Positions 17,391 to 25,758 of a stretch of DNA of 64,000 bases are shown here, one piece after another. The notes beneath the pieces are model-generated. The model saw only the letters and a list, made by a program, of their open reading frames with translations. It ran no database searches and was not told where the DNA came from. The number at the start of each line of letters is the position of its first letter. The stretch's first letter is position 1. The position numbers and the translations under genes were made by a program. The stretch comes from Fen-178 sp963722575 (GTDB taxonomy: Bacteria; Acidobacteriota; Terriglobia; Bryobacterales; Bryobacteraceae). The stretch is taken from NCBI GenBank assembly GCA_963722575.1, contig CAVRNR010000022.1, positions 2,232,001 to 2,296,000 of the forward strand, written 5' to 3'.

Positions 17391-17506
17391 GCGGGGGTAG
17401 GACCAATTCTTCCCGTTCCATAAGTCCTTAAGAATCAATGGTTCGCGGCGAAACCATCTACAGTGCGCAAACTGGCCTGTAGATGATTTTGTAGCTGCCC
17501 AAAACT
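17384..17506 (+). repeat. 123-bp direct repeat, left copy (putative att arm)
   Basis: Starts at the core GCCCAAG (17384-17390, the tRNA anticodon-loop end). By eye it matches 24452-24574 over 123 bp without gaps, with about nine mismatches; the last 52 bp are identical. It contains a perfect 9-bp inverted repeat, CATCTACAG (17455-17463) and CTGTAGATG (17477-17485). The weaker similarity continues to about 17560. Confidence 0.9.
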
Positions 17507-17642
17507 TCACTCATCCACCAGCGTCAACAACCTGTTGATCATACCGCCGCCGGCAAGCACTCCAAAAGCTTTGGAATCAACTCGCCCCAGGAAACACGGC
17601 AAGTCTCCACTCAGCAGGCCCGCGACCGCGAGACGTGGGCCT
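17507..17642 (-). pseudogene. degenerate copy of the small gene beside the right repeat
   Basis: The reverse strand ends in VLAGGGMINRLLTLVDE and a stop at 17507-17509. At the same position next to the right repeat, a 57-residue gene (24574-24747) ends VLAGGGIIGRLLEFVCG. Nucleotide similarity continues upstream but the frame is not kept, so this copy looks decayed. The interval 17321-17722 holds no other gene. Confidence 0.45.
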
Positions 17643-17722
17643 ATTTGGGAAGTGCGCCAAATTTGTGCCCGTGGCTGACCGCCCCACTTGAACTGCAAGA
17701 TGCCTGCTGGTATCCTCGCGCC

Positions 17723-18316
17723 ATGAACACGGCACCGCGTACGCCGACCGCCGAGCTCGTGCAGGCTGCATGCGAGGAATTCGATCAAGAAAATCTGATC
17801 GTTGAGCAAGCACTAAAGGAACTGTTCAGCCAGTATCCCGGCAACAGCTACCATCCCCATGTCCTTCTCAAGGTCGTTGCCCTCAACCGCCTCTATTCCA
17901 CGCAAATCTTCGCCGTACACGATGTGGCTCGCCATATCCATCAACAAGCTCAAGACGTCGACTCCGCCCTGGCCATCGGCTCGCCTGAAATCGTTGACAA
18001 AATCGCTAAGGTCACGATTAGCACGACAGGGAAGGAACGGACTAGCTACTCGTTCGCAACGAAGTACTGCAGTTGGCATAACCCAGTTTCATACCCTATC
18101 TGGGATTCCCGCGTGGATAGGTACCTCCGGTCCCTGAAGCAGACCCCTTTTGCAAGGTTCCTTAGTGCGAATCCAGACCTCTGGGACTACTATCAAGAGT
18201 TTGTAGGAATAATGACCGCCTTCCGGGATTTCTATGACCTTCGCTCATTTACCTTCAAAGAAATCGACAAGTTCCTTTGGTCACAAGGCGCAGCGCCAGA
18301 TAAGACGACAGGCTAG
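17723..18316 (+). CDS. hypothetical protein at the start of the R-M unit
   Basis: A 197-residue soluble, mostly helical protein; the ATG at 17723 fits better than an upstream in-frame ATG at 17645. A distinctive motif is FATKYCSWHNPVSYPIWDSRVDRYL. I do not recognise a named family. It is read in the same direction as the endonuclease and methyltransferase that follow, with 159 bp to the endonuclease start, so it may be an accessory gene of the restriction unit. The DNA is slightly less GC-rich than the chromosome to the left, consistent with transfer. Confidence 0.65.
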   Translation: MNTAPRTPTAELVQAACEEFDQENLIVEQALKELFSQYPGNSYHPHVLLKVVALNRLYSTQIFAVHDVARHIHQQAQDVDSALAIGSPEIVDKIAKVTISTTGKERTSYSFATKYCSWHNPVSYPIWDSRVDRYLRSLKQTPFARFLSANPDLWDYYQEFVGIMTAFRDFYDLRSFTFKEIDKFLWSQGAAPDKTTG

Positions 18317-18475
18317 CCCGCACCGAGAAACCAGGGACACAGATTTAGCGCGCTACTCCATTTGCCAAGACTTCCGTTTCTCGCTATACTTCTGATGCTG
18401 GTGTCTTTCCGTTCGCGTTGCTCTTTTCACTCCGGGCACCAGTCCTCCCGATCCGTTCTTAACCCCCTTCAACCG

Positions 18476-19327
18476 ATGAACTCTGTAAACAACGAGGGTG
18501 CCATCCGCGCTCTCGTCAAAACGGCGGTCGAGTCGTACGCGCTCGGCTTCCAATCCCGGCACGAGGCCGAAGTGGATGACCCCGAAGGCACGTTGAACAT
18601 GAAGATTCACAACGTCTTCATTGCAGCCCTCGGCCCCGAGATCCAGTACTACACCGCTTTGGTGCGGTCACTCGACAGTTCCCTCGGCAACATGCTCGAA
18701 TCGCTCGCCGTCAACATCGCCGGCCTGTTCTTCGACGTGCAGAGGCAGGTCGAGGGGCCGTTGCGCATTGACCAGACCCGCGGCATCGCTGAACTCCTGG
18801 AAGGTTACAAAAGGCACGTGAGACGCCCCACGGTACCCGACTATCAGTTTCTTCGCCAGGGCCCGGCCCGGGCGGACGAAGGAGCAAAGAAGCGCCATGA
18901 TAGCGACTACTATTTGATCAATTGCCAGTCGAACCAACACTACCTCATCGAGCTCAAGATTGGCGGTGACCTCGACAACAAGAAGGCTCGCTCAGAGAAG
19001 GAAGCCATCCTTGAGCAGTACGCTATCCTGTCAAACGTCTTGCCAGCGGGAACCCCCTTGAAGATCTACTTCGCCACCGCCTACAACCGTTACGGAGAGG
19101 ACAAGCCGTGGCGACAGGAGCGTGTCCGCCAGTTCTTCGCCGACGAAGAGCTGCTCATCGGTAAAGACTTCTGGAACTTTGTTTGCCAATCGCCAAATGG
19201 CTACGCTACCGTTCTCGCCGCATACCGCGGGAATGCACACCTCATTAAGAACTGCCTTAATTCAATCCGCGACATCTACCTGGGACCGACGCCGGCCGCT
19301 TCGGTGGATCGCCCCGCTGCCCCATGA
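18476..19327 (+). CDS. type II restriction endonuclease (PD-(D/E)XK-like)
   Basis: A 283-residue protein; ATG at 18476 is preferred over longer upstream starts, which would add an atypical N-terminus. The likely active site is in HYLIELKIGGDLDNKK, with Glu159-x-Lys161 preceded by an Asp-containing strand (RHDSDYYLI). This reads as a PD-(D/E)XK nuclease core. The following gene overlaps it by four bases (ATGA) and is a DNA methyltransferase, which supports a type II restriction-modification pair. The sequence specificity and exact REBASE family cannot be told by eye; an ApaLI-like family is possible. Confidence 0.75.
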   Translation: MNSVNNEGAIRALVKTAVESYALGFQSRHEAEVDDPEGTLNMKIHNVFIAALGPEIQYYTALVRSLDSSLGNMLESLAVNIAGLFFDVQRQVEGPLRIDQTRGIAELLEGYKRHVRRPTVPDYQFLRQGPARADEGAKKRHDSDYYLINCQSNQHYLIELKIGGDLDNKKARSEKEAILEQYAILSNVLPAGTPLKIYFATAYNRYGEDKPWRQERVRQFFADEELLIGKDFWNFVCQSPNGYATVLAAYRGNAHLIKNCLNSIRDIYLGPTPAASVDRPAAP

Positions 19328-20145
19328 CGTTCATTTCACCCCCTGCAACAACACGAGTGCTCACGCGCCGACAACTGGCCCGCGCAACGATCAACGTCAG
19401 CCATCCGCTGCTGTTGGCAAACGCCGACAGCCGTGATTTGATTCGACGAATCCCGTCCCAGTCCGTCGATCTCATCCTGACGGACCCGCCGTACAATCTG
19501 AACGGCTACTCAACGGGGAACATTAAGCTGAGCTGGCGCAAGGACATCAACAACAACGTCGCCGACTGGGACGGCGAAGACTTTCGACCAGAGGAATGGA
19601 TCGAGCAGTTCGTGCGTGTGCTCAAGCCCACTGGCAACCTCTTCGCGTTCACCAGCTACAACATGCTGGGGAAATGGCACGGAGCCTTCGATCCGATCTT
19701 TGACACGTTCCAGTTCATGGTCTGGCACAAAACCAACCCGGTTCCAAAGCTGCGCCGGGCAGGTTTCCTGAACAGCTGTGAGTTGATCATCTGCGCCTGG
19801 AACAAGGGCCATACCTGGAATTTCACAACACAGAAGGAGATGCACAACTTCATCGAAGCGCCGATCTGCATGGGCCGTGAGCGCCTCAAAAAGCCGCATC
19901 ATCCTACGCAGAAGCCGCTACGCGTCCTCCGGCACCTGATTCAGCTGGCGTCGAAGCCCGGCGACTTGGTTCTCGACCCCTTCATGGGAGTTGGATCAAC
20001 TGGAATCGCGGCGCGGGGTCTCGGTAGGCACTTCGTCGGCGCCGAGATCGACAAGAACTACTTTGAAGCAGGTGTCCGTAGGCTGGCCGCTGCCGAAAGC
20101 CAACTCGGGCTGCCTCTGGTATTCGAGCGGCGGAAGGCGGCCTAA
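19324..20145 (+). CDS. DNA methyltransferase of the R-M pair (N6A or N4C)
   Basis: A 273-residue methyltransferase of the N6/N4 class. The catalytic motif LTDPPYN lies near residue 52 and the AdoMet-binding motif DPFMGVGSTGIAA near residue 218, so motif IV precedes motif I (beta-type order). The start ATG overlaps the stop of the endonuclease gene (ATGA), so the two are translationally coupled. The natural role is to protect host DNA from the cognate endonuclease. Confidence 0.88.
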   Translation: MTFISPPATTRVLTRRQLARATINVSHPLLLANADSRDLIRRIPSQSVDLILTDPPYNLNGYSTGNIKLSWRKDINNNVADWDGEDFRPEEWIEQFVRVLKPTGNLFAFTSYNMLGKWHGAFDPIFDTFQFMVWHKTNPVPKLRRAGFLNSCELIICAWNKGHTWNFTTQKEMHNFIEAPICMGRERLKKPHHPTQKPLRVLRHLIQLASKPGDLVLDPFMGVGSTGIAARGLGRHFVGAEIDKNYFEAGVRRLAAAESQLGLPLVFERRKAA

Positions 20146-20243
20146 CAGGGAAACATAAGGCCGCTTGGCCTCAATTTCTCACGACGAGATCTAGCGGCCC
20201 GAGGGCCCGGCCCGGGACACCCGGTGCGGCGAGGCCGGTCAAA

Positions 20244-20289
20244 CTTGGGCGCAGGGGGGTCGGCAGTTCGAATCTGCCCGCTCCGACCA
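20244..20289 (+). pseudogene. second tRNA-Pro(UGG) 3' half, opposite orientation
   Basis: CTTGGGC anticodon loop (20244-20250), stem GCAGG, an enlarged variable loop, T-arm GGCAG-TTCGAAT-CTGCC, acceptor strand CGCTCCG, A73 and encoded CCA (20287-20289). The upstream sequence (GGCCGGTCAAA) cannot form the 5' half. It is on the plus strand, inverted relative to the copy at 17346-17390, and differs in T-stem and acceptor bases. It therefore derives from a different tRNA-Pro allele or genome. The interval 20146-20496 has no protein gene. Confidence 0.75.
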
Positions 20290-20425
20290 ATGTTTTCAAT
20301 ATTCTCCTCGAAGGTTGCTGCAAAAAACTGCCCAGGATGTCCGCCAAAGACGTTCAGATCTGATATTGCCTCAAATTGGTGAAGCGTGATAGACTGTAAG
20401 TGGCTTATTTTAGAAGCATTTCCGG

Positions 20426-20454
20426 GGGGCAGCGCAGATCTGCTGCACTGCCCC
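20426..20454 (+). promoter_or_regulatory. stem-loop upstream of the TrlF-type gene
   Basis: GGGGCAG (20426-20432) pairs with CTGCCCC (20448-20454), and the 10-bp palindrome GCAGATCTGC lies inside. No T-run follows, so it looks more like an operator or RNA hairpin in the leader than a terminator. Confidence 0.4.
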
Positions 20455-20496
20455 GCTGAGATCTAGCCAGCTATTAACGTGGTGGGATTCTTGGAT

Positions 20497-23400
20497 ATGT
20501 CAACGACACCAGTGCTCAAAACCATCGAGCAGGCCACGTCGCACCTGACCGTGCGGCGGGGGTCCACCTGGGCGAAGTGGGATCTGCACCTTCACACGCC
20601 ATGCTCAGCCTTGAGTAACCAGTTCCCCAAGATCTCCGATTCGGGCGCACCGGATTGGGAGCAATACCTGGGAGCGCTGGAGAAGCTCGAGGGTTTCGCA
20701 GCGGTCGCGGTCGCAGACTACTTCGAGATTGAAGGCTATAAACAGATCTTGGGATTTCGGGCTCAAGGACGCCTGCAAAACATTCCCCTTATTCTTCCCA
20801 ACATTGAGTTCCGCATCGACAAGTTCGTGGGTACCCAGGCAGGCGCAAAACAACGCCGGATTAACCTCCATGTCATTTTTTCCGACCAGGTGCGCCCGGA
20901 AGACATAGAGGAGCATTTCTTGCGCAACCTGACGTTCACGTGCGAGGGCTATCCGCAGGGGCCGGACGAGAAATGGCGGATTTCGCGGGCGCAGCTCACG
21001 CAATTGGGCGAGCGCCTCATCAAGGAGCAGAAGGAGTTCGCCGGCATGCAGCCGTTCGCTGTCGGTTGCATGAATGCCGCCGTGAGCGCCCAGGAAATCA
21101 AATCTGTACTCGACGGTCACCGCAGCTTGTTCGATGGTAAGTACATGGTCGTTTTGGCCGAAGACAGCTTGAGTGATATGAAATGGGGTGGACAGGACCA
21201 CCAGACGCGGCGGGTGCTTTTGCAAGGTGCAGACGCGATTTTTTCCGCCAACCCGAAGACTCGCGTATGGGCGCTGGGGCAGGGCGACATGTCGCCCGAC
21301 GAATTCCGGAAGGAATTCAAGAGCCTGAAGCCGTGCATTCATGGCTCGGACGCCCACAGCCTCGAAACTCTCGGTAAACCGGCGGAGAACCGTTTCTGCT
21401 GGATTAAAGCTGAGCCCACGTTCGAAGGCCTCAAACAGATTTTCTGCGAGCCTGCGGACCGCCTGACGATTGGTGAATCAGCCCCGAACCTCAAGCACGA
21501 TTACCAGGTACTCCGGTCTGTGCAAATCAGCGGGGCGGAGACGTGGTTTTCAGGGGAGCCCATTCCGCTCAATTCCGACCTTATCTCGGTGATTGGGGGC
21601 CGGGGTTCCGGCAAAAGCGCGCTGGCCGAAGTCATCGCTTTTGCCGGAGGCAGCGAGAAGTTCAAGGGTTCTGCGGACGTCAAGGATACGTTTATTCAAA
21701 AGGCTTCGAAGAAATCCACCATCAACACCCAGCCGATCACGGGGGCGGCCGTGACCTTGACGTGGGAAGACGGGCAGGTTGATCAGGCGGAGATCAAAAC
21801 CGGCCTGCATCACGATCTTGCCGAGGAGAAGGTCAAGTACCTGCCGCAGAGCTTCGTGGAACACCTCTGCGATCCGGAGCACACCGAAGAAATCGAACGG
21901 GAGATTGAGCGAGTTATCTTCCAACGCATTGAGTCGAAGGCCCGCATGGGCGCTTCGGATTTCCACGAGCTCAGGGACCGGGCCACTCAGGCCATTGCAT
22001 TGAAAATGGACAAGGTCCGTAAAGACCTTGGGGAATCAAACCGTCGGATCGCCGACCTCAACGCCCGTATCGCATTGAAACCCCAAAAGCAAAAGGAGCT
22101 GGATCAAAAAAAGGGCGAGCTGACCGCACTGGAACAAAAGCCGCCGGAGGTGCCGCCCGAAAACGACGCAGATCTCAAGCTCTTGGGCGAGCTGAACGAA
22201 CAGAAGCGCGAATACGAACGGCGCGGCGGTGAGAAGCAGGCTCAGCTTGCAAAGCTTGCCGCGCTGCGCACCAAACTGCGACTCTTCGAGCAGGAGGTGG
22301 GCGCCTTTAACACGGAAACCGCCAAACTACTCCAGGAGGTGGGCTTGGGTGACCGTGCGGCTGCCTTTGAAGTCCGTATGCCCGTCGAGGCGGAAGCGAT
22401 TTTGACCGCACGGGACGAGCAACTGCGCGCCGAACTCGCCGCCCTCGAAAAAGGCACGGACGGCGGTGCGACAGGACTGGAAGAAATCCAACAACGTATC
22501 AAAGCCATCGAGGGCCGGCTTACTCTAAGCGGTAATCGCCGTGCGGCATTCGAGAAATTTCAGCGCGACTGCCAAGCGCTCAGGACAGTCATTGGCGCGC
22601 TGGACGCCGAAATCGGAGAGATAGACACCACCCTTGCACCTGCTCTCAGCCGGGAGCAGGAAGCGCGCGCCGAGCGCTTTCTGGACTACTTTGATCTGCT
22701 GCGAGACGAACAAAGGACGCTTGCGGACCTCTACGCGCCTTTACACAAGGCTTTGCAGCAGGGCGGCGACATCGACAAAAAGCTGACATTCGTCTCCCGG
22801 ATTTCGGCCGACCTAACCCGGCACTTCCGGCGGGGCTTGGAGATCGTGGACCGGACTCGGAAAGGGCGCTACCGCGGAGACGAAACGCTTCTTGATCGCG
22901 CCTTAAGGGACGCTTTCGCGCAGAATGAGGAATCCGAGTTTGCGCGGGAAGCAGTGAAGGGCCAGATCACCGCGCTGCGCAACACGTTTTGCCTGGACGA
23001 CGGCAAGGAGATCAAGATCGCCGATCAACTGCGCAAGGGCAAGGCCGAGCGGGACTTTGACGACTGGTTTTACAGCACGGACTATTTCTTCGTCACCTAC
23101 TCCATCCGCTTCGACGAAAAGAACCTCGATCTGCTCTCGCCGGGGCAGAAGGGAATCGTGCTGCTCCTGTTGTACCTGGAGATCGAACGGGAAGACAATC
23201 GCCCACTCATCATCGACCAGCCGGAGGAAAACCTCGATAATCTTTCGGTCTACGAAAACCTCATAGACTATTTCCGGAACCGAAAAAGAACCCGCCAAAT
23301 CATCGTCATCACCCACAACCCCAATCTGGTCGTCAACACCGACTCCGAGCAGATCATCGTGGCCAACTTCGACGGCACGCGGTTGCCGAAGATCGGCTAC

Positions 23401-23535
23401 CAGGGCGGCGCGCTTGAAGACACGAACGCCGACCCGGCGCACCCGGGTATCCGTGAACAGGTCTGCAAGATTCTCGAAGGGGGCGCGGAAGCGTTCCGCC
23501 GACGCGAGGAGCGGTATGCGTTGCCGAGATCGTAA
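20497..23535 (+). CDS. TrlF-type PHP + SMC-like ATPase
   Basis: About 1012 residues from the ATG at 20497 (GTG codons at 20479 and 20482 are alternatives). Counting from 20479, an N-terminal PHP phosphoesterase domain begins DLHLHTPCS (35-43) and ends with a GSDAH motif. An SMC/RecN-like ATPase follows: Walker A GGRGSGKSALAEV (about 372-384), a long coiled-coil middle (about 500-800), signature SPGQKGIVLLLLYLE (about 886) and Walker B LIIDQPEENLDN (about 907). PHP-ATPase proteins of this kind are annotated as 'TrlF family' and found in defence islands. Cleavage of nucleic acid powered by the ATPase is an inference. It lies between the R-M pair and a hypothetical partner in the repeat-bounded island. 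Confidence 0.88.
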   Translation: MSTTPVLKTIEQATSHLTVRRGSTWAKWDLHLHTPCSALSNQFPKISDSGAPDWEQYLGALEKLEGFAAVAVADYFEIEGYKQILGFRAQGRLQNIPLILPNIEFRIDKFVGTQAGAKQRRINLHVIFSDQVRPEDIEEHFLRNLTFTCEGYPQGPDEKWRISRAQLTQLGERLIKEQKEFAGMQPFAVGCMNAAVSAQEIKSVLDGHRSLFDGKYMVVLAEDSLSDMKWGGQDHQTRRVLLQGADAIFSANPKTRVWALGQGDMSPDEFRKEFKSLKPCIHGSDAHSLETLGKPAENRFCWIKAEPTFEGLKQIFCEPADRLTIGESAPNLKHDYQVLRSVQISGAETWFSGEPIPLNSDLISVIGGRGSGKSALAEVIAFAGGSEKFKGSADVKDTFIQKASKKSTINTQPITGAAVTLTWEDGQVDQAEIKTGLHHDLAEEKVKYLPQSFVEHLCDPEHTEEIEREIERVIFQRIESKARMGASDFHELRDRATQAIALKMDKVRKDLGESNRRIADLNARIALKPQKQKELDQKKGELTALEQKPPEVPPENDADLKLLGELNEQKREYERRGGEKQAQLAKLAALRTKLRLFEQEVGAFNTETAKLLQEVGLGDRAAAFEVRMPVEAEAILTARDEQLRAELAALEKGTDGGATGLEEIQQRIKAIEGRLTLSGNRRAAFEKFQRDCQALRTVIGALDAEIGEIDTTLAPALSREQEARAERFLDYFDLLRDEQRTLADLYAPLHKALQQGGDIDKKLTFVSRISADLTRHFRRGLEIVDRTRKGRYRGDETLLDRALRDAFAQNEESEFAREAVKGQITALRNTFCLDDGKEIKIADQLRKGKAERDFDDWFYSTDYFFVTYSIRFDEKNLDLLSPGQKGIVLLLLYLEIEREDNRPLIIDQPEENLDNLSVYENLIDYFRNRKRTRQIIVITHNPNLVVNTDSEQIIVANFDGTRLPKIGYQGGALEDTNADPAHPGIREQVCKILEGGAEAFRRREERYALPRS

Positions 23536-23588
23536 GCAAGAACTGACAGCACGCGGGCCGCAGACAAATCGAGGACGATACCGAACCC

Positions 23589-24356
23589 GTGATTGAGTAC
23601 TCTCTGAAAGATCTGCCGCTTACAAAAGACCAGCGAGTTCTGAACTTCTGCTATCTCAGCCAGCGCGTCCGCAGCTCCGCCGTGGGAGTGACAGTGGCGG
23701 TCCTTAAACAAGGTCGAACGCATGCCCTGAGCAAGAACGATTGGGTGGCTCTGATGATCGTGCAGAGGTTCACTGAATGTCTGCTGTCTTTTGAGCTTCT
23801 TGTGGCGCTCGGGCGCGAGCGCGACGCGGGCGTCTTGCTGGTGACACTTCTGGAGTTGAGTTTTGACCTGCGGTTCGTGCAGAGGCATCCCGAAGCGGCG
23901 GAAACCTGGATCGCCCATGACGACCGCCGCCGCAAGCCTTGGAGGGTCTCGGCCCTGTTGGAGGACCTGTTCGCAGACTCGGGGGAACGCAGCGCGATGA
24001 AGTCGATTTACGAACACTGCTCAATGATCAAGCATGCAAATCCCTCCGGGGGTACACTGACCCTGCCTTTGGCGGTTGAGCACGGTTGGCTCATAATCAA
24101 GAATCCTCCCACAACGGACCTGCTTCGTGCCTACACCTTCGCGGCGGCTGGCTCCGCGCACGAGACACTGGTTGCCGCAACGAAGATTTGGAGCGATTCG
24201 GGATTCGATGTTGGCCCCGCCTGTGCCGACGCAGACCAGGCCTGGGCCGAACTGGTGAAGCTTGAAGAAAAGCACATAATGGATATCCTCCGCGAGCGCC
24301 CAGACACTTCTATCGTTTCACAATCACAGGCGGACACCCCGAAAGACGTTGTGTGA
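23589..24356 (+). CDS. hypothetical helical protein downstream of TrlF-type gene
   Basis: A 255-residue protein with a GTG start 53 bp after the TrlF-type gene, same direction, so probably co-transcribed. It is helical, with a conserved-looking core WVALMIVQRFTECLLSFELL and a YEHCSMIKHANPSG motif, reminiscent of DUF5677-type proteins. That family link is from memory and uncertain. Such proteins are repeatedly found as accessory genes beside defence NTPases. No catalytic motif is visible. Confidence 0.6.
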   Translation: MIEYSLKDLPLTKDQRVLNFCYLSQRVRSSAVGVTVAVLKQGRTHALSKNDWVALMIVQRFTECLLSFELLVALGRERDAGVLLVTLLELSFDLRFVQRHPEAAETWIAHDDRRRKPWRVSALLEDLFADSGERSAMKSIYEHCSMIKHANPSGGTLTLPLAVEHGWLIIKNPPTTDLLRAYTFAAAGSAHETLVAATKIWSDSGFDVGPACADADQAWAELVKLEEKHIMDILRERPDTSIVSQSQADTPKDVV

Positions 24357-24451
24357 CCCTGAACCAGAGGTTTCTTCCCTAGAAACTAGACGATTCGCAA
24401 CCAGTTCCGCGCCCCATGGTGAAGGCCGCCGGTGGAATGGCTCACTCCCGA

Positions 24452-24574
24452 GCCCAAGGCGGGGGTAGGGCCAATTCTTGCCGTTTCATAAGTCCTTAAG
24501 ACTCAATACTCCACGGCGAAAACATCTACAGTGCGCAAACTGGCCTGTAGATGATTTTGTAGCTGCCCAAAACT
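24452..24574 (+). repeat. 123-bp direct repeat, right copy (putative att arm)
   Basis: Begins with the same GCCCAAG core (24452-24458) and matches 17384-17506 along its length, including the inverted repeat CATCTACAG/CTGTAGATG (24523-24531 and 24545-24553). Unlike the left copy, the sequence left of the core is not tRNA-like. The two repeats are 7,068 bp apart, core to core. Confidence 0.9.
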
Positions 24575-24747
24575 CACCCGCACACGAACTCCAACAATCT
24601 GCCGATTATACCGCCGCCGGCTAGCACATCCTGTCGCGCGACGATCACGCGAAAATGGACCAGACCTCTCGGGCGCTTAGCCGCACCTGCAACAACCGCC
24701 ATGGCGACCTGCCCATTCTGAACTTCAGCCGGAAAAAAGGCGGTCAT
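24574..24747 (-). CDS. 57-residue protein encoded at the right repeat
   Basis: Small frame starting at an ATG (24745-24747) just 12 bases after the stop of the upstream dehydrogenase gene. A GGAGGAG sequence lies about 16 bases before it, somewhat far. The product (MTAFFPAEVQNGQVAMAVVA ... GGGIIGRLLEFVCG) has a Gly-rich C-terminus that is mirrored by the degenerate copy beside the left repeat (17507-17642). Its stop overlaps the end of the 123-bp repeat. It may be a passenger tied to the repeat rather than to the dehydrogenase. Function unknown. Confidence 0.35.
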   Translation of the reverse strand: MTAFFPAEVQNGQVAMAVVAGAAKRPRGLVHFRVIVARQDVLAGGGIIGRLLEFVCG

Positions 24748-24759
24748 AAAGCAAACAAA

Positions 24760-25620
24760 CTACTCCTCCGGGGATATTGATTCAAAAATCGCGGAATAGT
24801 CCGAATCCGCCAAGCCAAGACCCAATGCCGATTCGGCGATTGCACGAACTCCTTCGATAGCAGCAGTATTGAGACCCTGACGCGTCGCCGAATCGATAAA
24901 CAAAGCCACATCCTTGTACAAATGTTTGGTCGGAAAGTTCGGATTTCCATAGTCATGAGCCAACATTCGTGACACTTTCTTATCGAAGGTAGGCGCATAG
25001 AGTGCGCTCGCCCGAAGCACCTTCATGAACACGTCGACCTCAATGCCGTACCTTTGCACGAACCCCAGGCTCAGACCGAACCCGGCTGTTAATGCCGCGA
25101 TCAACTGATTCATCGCGAGCTTAAGTGCCGCAGCCGCGCCCACGCTACCCACCAAGATTGGCTGCGGCCCAAAAGAACTCAGCAGCGGCCTAAGCCGCTC
25201 ATATTGTTCCGAGCTGGCACCGACCATCACGATCAATTTGCCGTCTTTCGCTTCTGGCACGCTACCGAGCACTGGCGCTTCGCAATATTCGGCACCAAAG
25301 CTAGCAAACTTGCCCATAAGTTCAATACTTTGCTCAGGTGAGATTGTTCCCATTTGGACAACAGTCTTGCCGGTCAATCTCGGAGCACCTGAAAGCAATA
25401 CACTCGTGATCGCTACTGCATCGCTCAGCATCAGAACAACCCACTTTGCGCCGTCCAACGCCGATTCGACCGAGTCGGCAACAGCAATGCCTGCTGATGC
25501 CAGTTCATGGGTCCGACCACTGGTCCGGTTAAAGACAACCAAGTCAGGATGGGTCTTAGACAATGTCCCGGCCATTGATCGGCCCATAAGACCAGTTCCA
25601 ATGAATGCAATTCTATTCAT
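24760..25620 (-). CDS. NAD(P)-dependent beta-hydroxyacid dehydrogenase/imine reductase family
   Basis: A 286-residue two-domain oxidoreductase. The N-terminal Rossmann fold opens with FIGTGLMGRSMAG (residues 6-18). The conserved substrate-site lysine lies in ALKLAMNQLIAAL, followed by the all-helical C-terminal domain. This is the 3-hydroxyisobutyrate dehydrogenase family, which includes glyoxylate/succinic semialdehyde reductases and imine reductases. The substrate cannot be set from sequence. An AAGGAG site precedes the ATG. It is a metabolic gene in an otherwise defence- and mobility-rich stretch and may be cargo. Confidence 0.88.
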   Translation of the reverse strand: MNRIAFIGTGLMGRSMAGTLSKTHPDLVVFNRTSGRTHELASAGIAVADSVESALDGAKWVVLMLSDAVAITSVLLSGAPRLTGKTVVQMGTISPEQSIELMGKFASFGAEYCEAPVLGSVPEAKDGKLIVMVGASSEQYERLRPLLSSFGPQPILVGSVGAAAALKLAMNQLIAALTAGFGLSLGFVQRYGIEVDVFMKVLRASALYAPTFDKKVSRMLAHDYGNPNFPTKHLYKDVALFIDSATRQGLNTAAIEGVRAIAESALGLGLADSDYSAIFESISPEE

Positions 25621-25758
25621 ATTAGTTGCTCCTTGATCTGCTCCACGGGGTGACTACCAACTGCCAACCCAAAACGCCAAGCCTCACAGGTATGTTAACC
25701 CCCTCTGGAGCATAGCATATAGCCGAAGCAGTGACAATTGGCCGGGATTTCTGGCCGT

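Noticed and set aside
17346..20289. Intact tRNA-Pro genes
   Set aside because: Both segments contain only the anticodon loop to the CCA end; no 5' half with matching acceptor strand and D-arm is adjacent.
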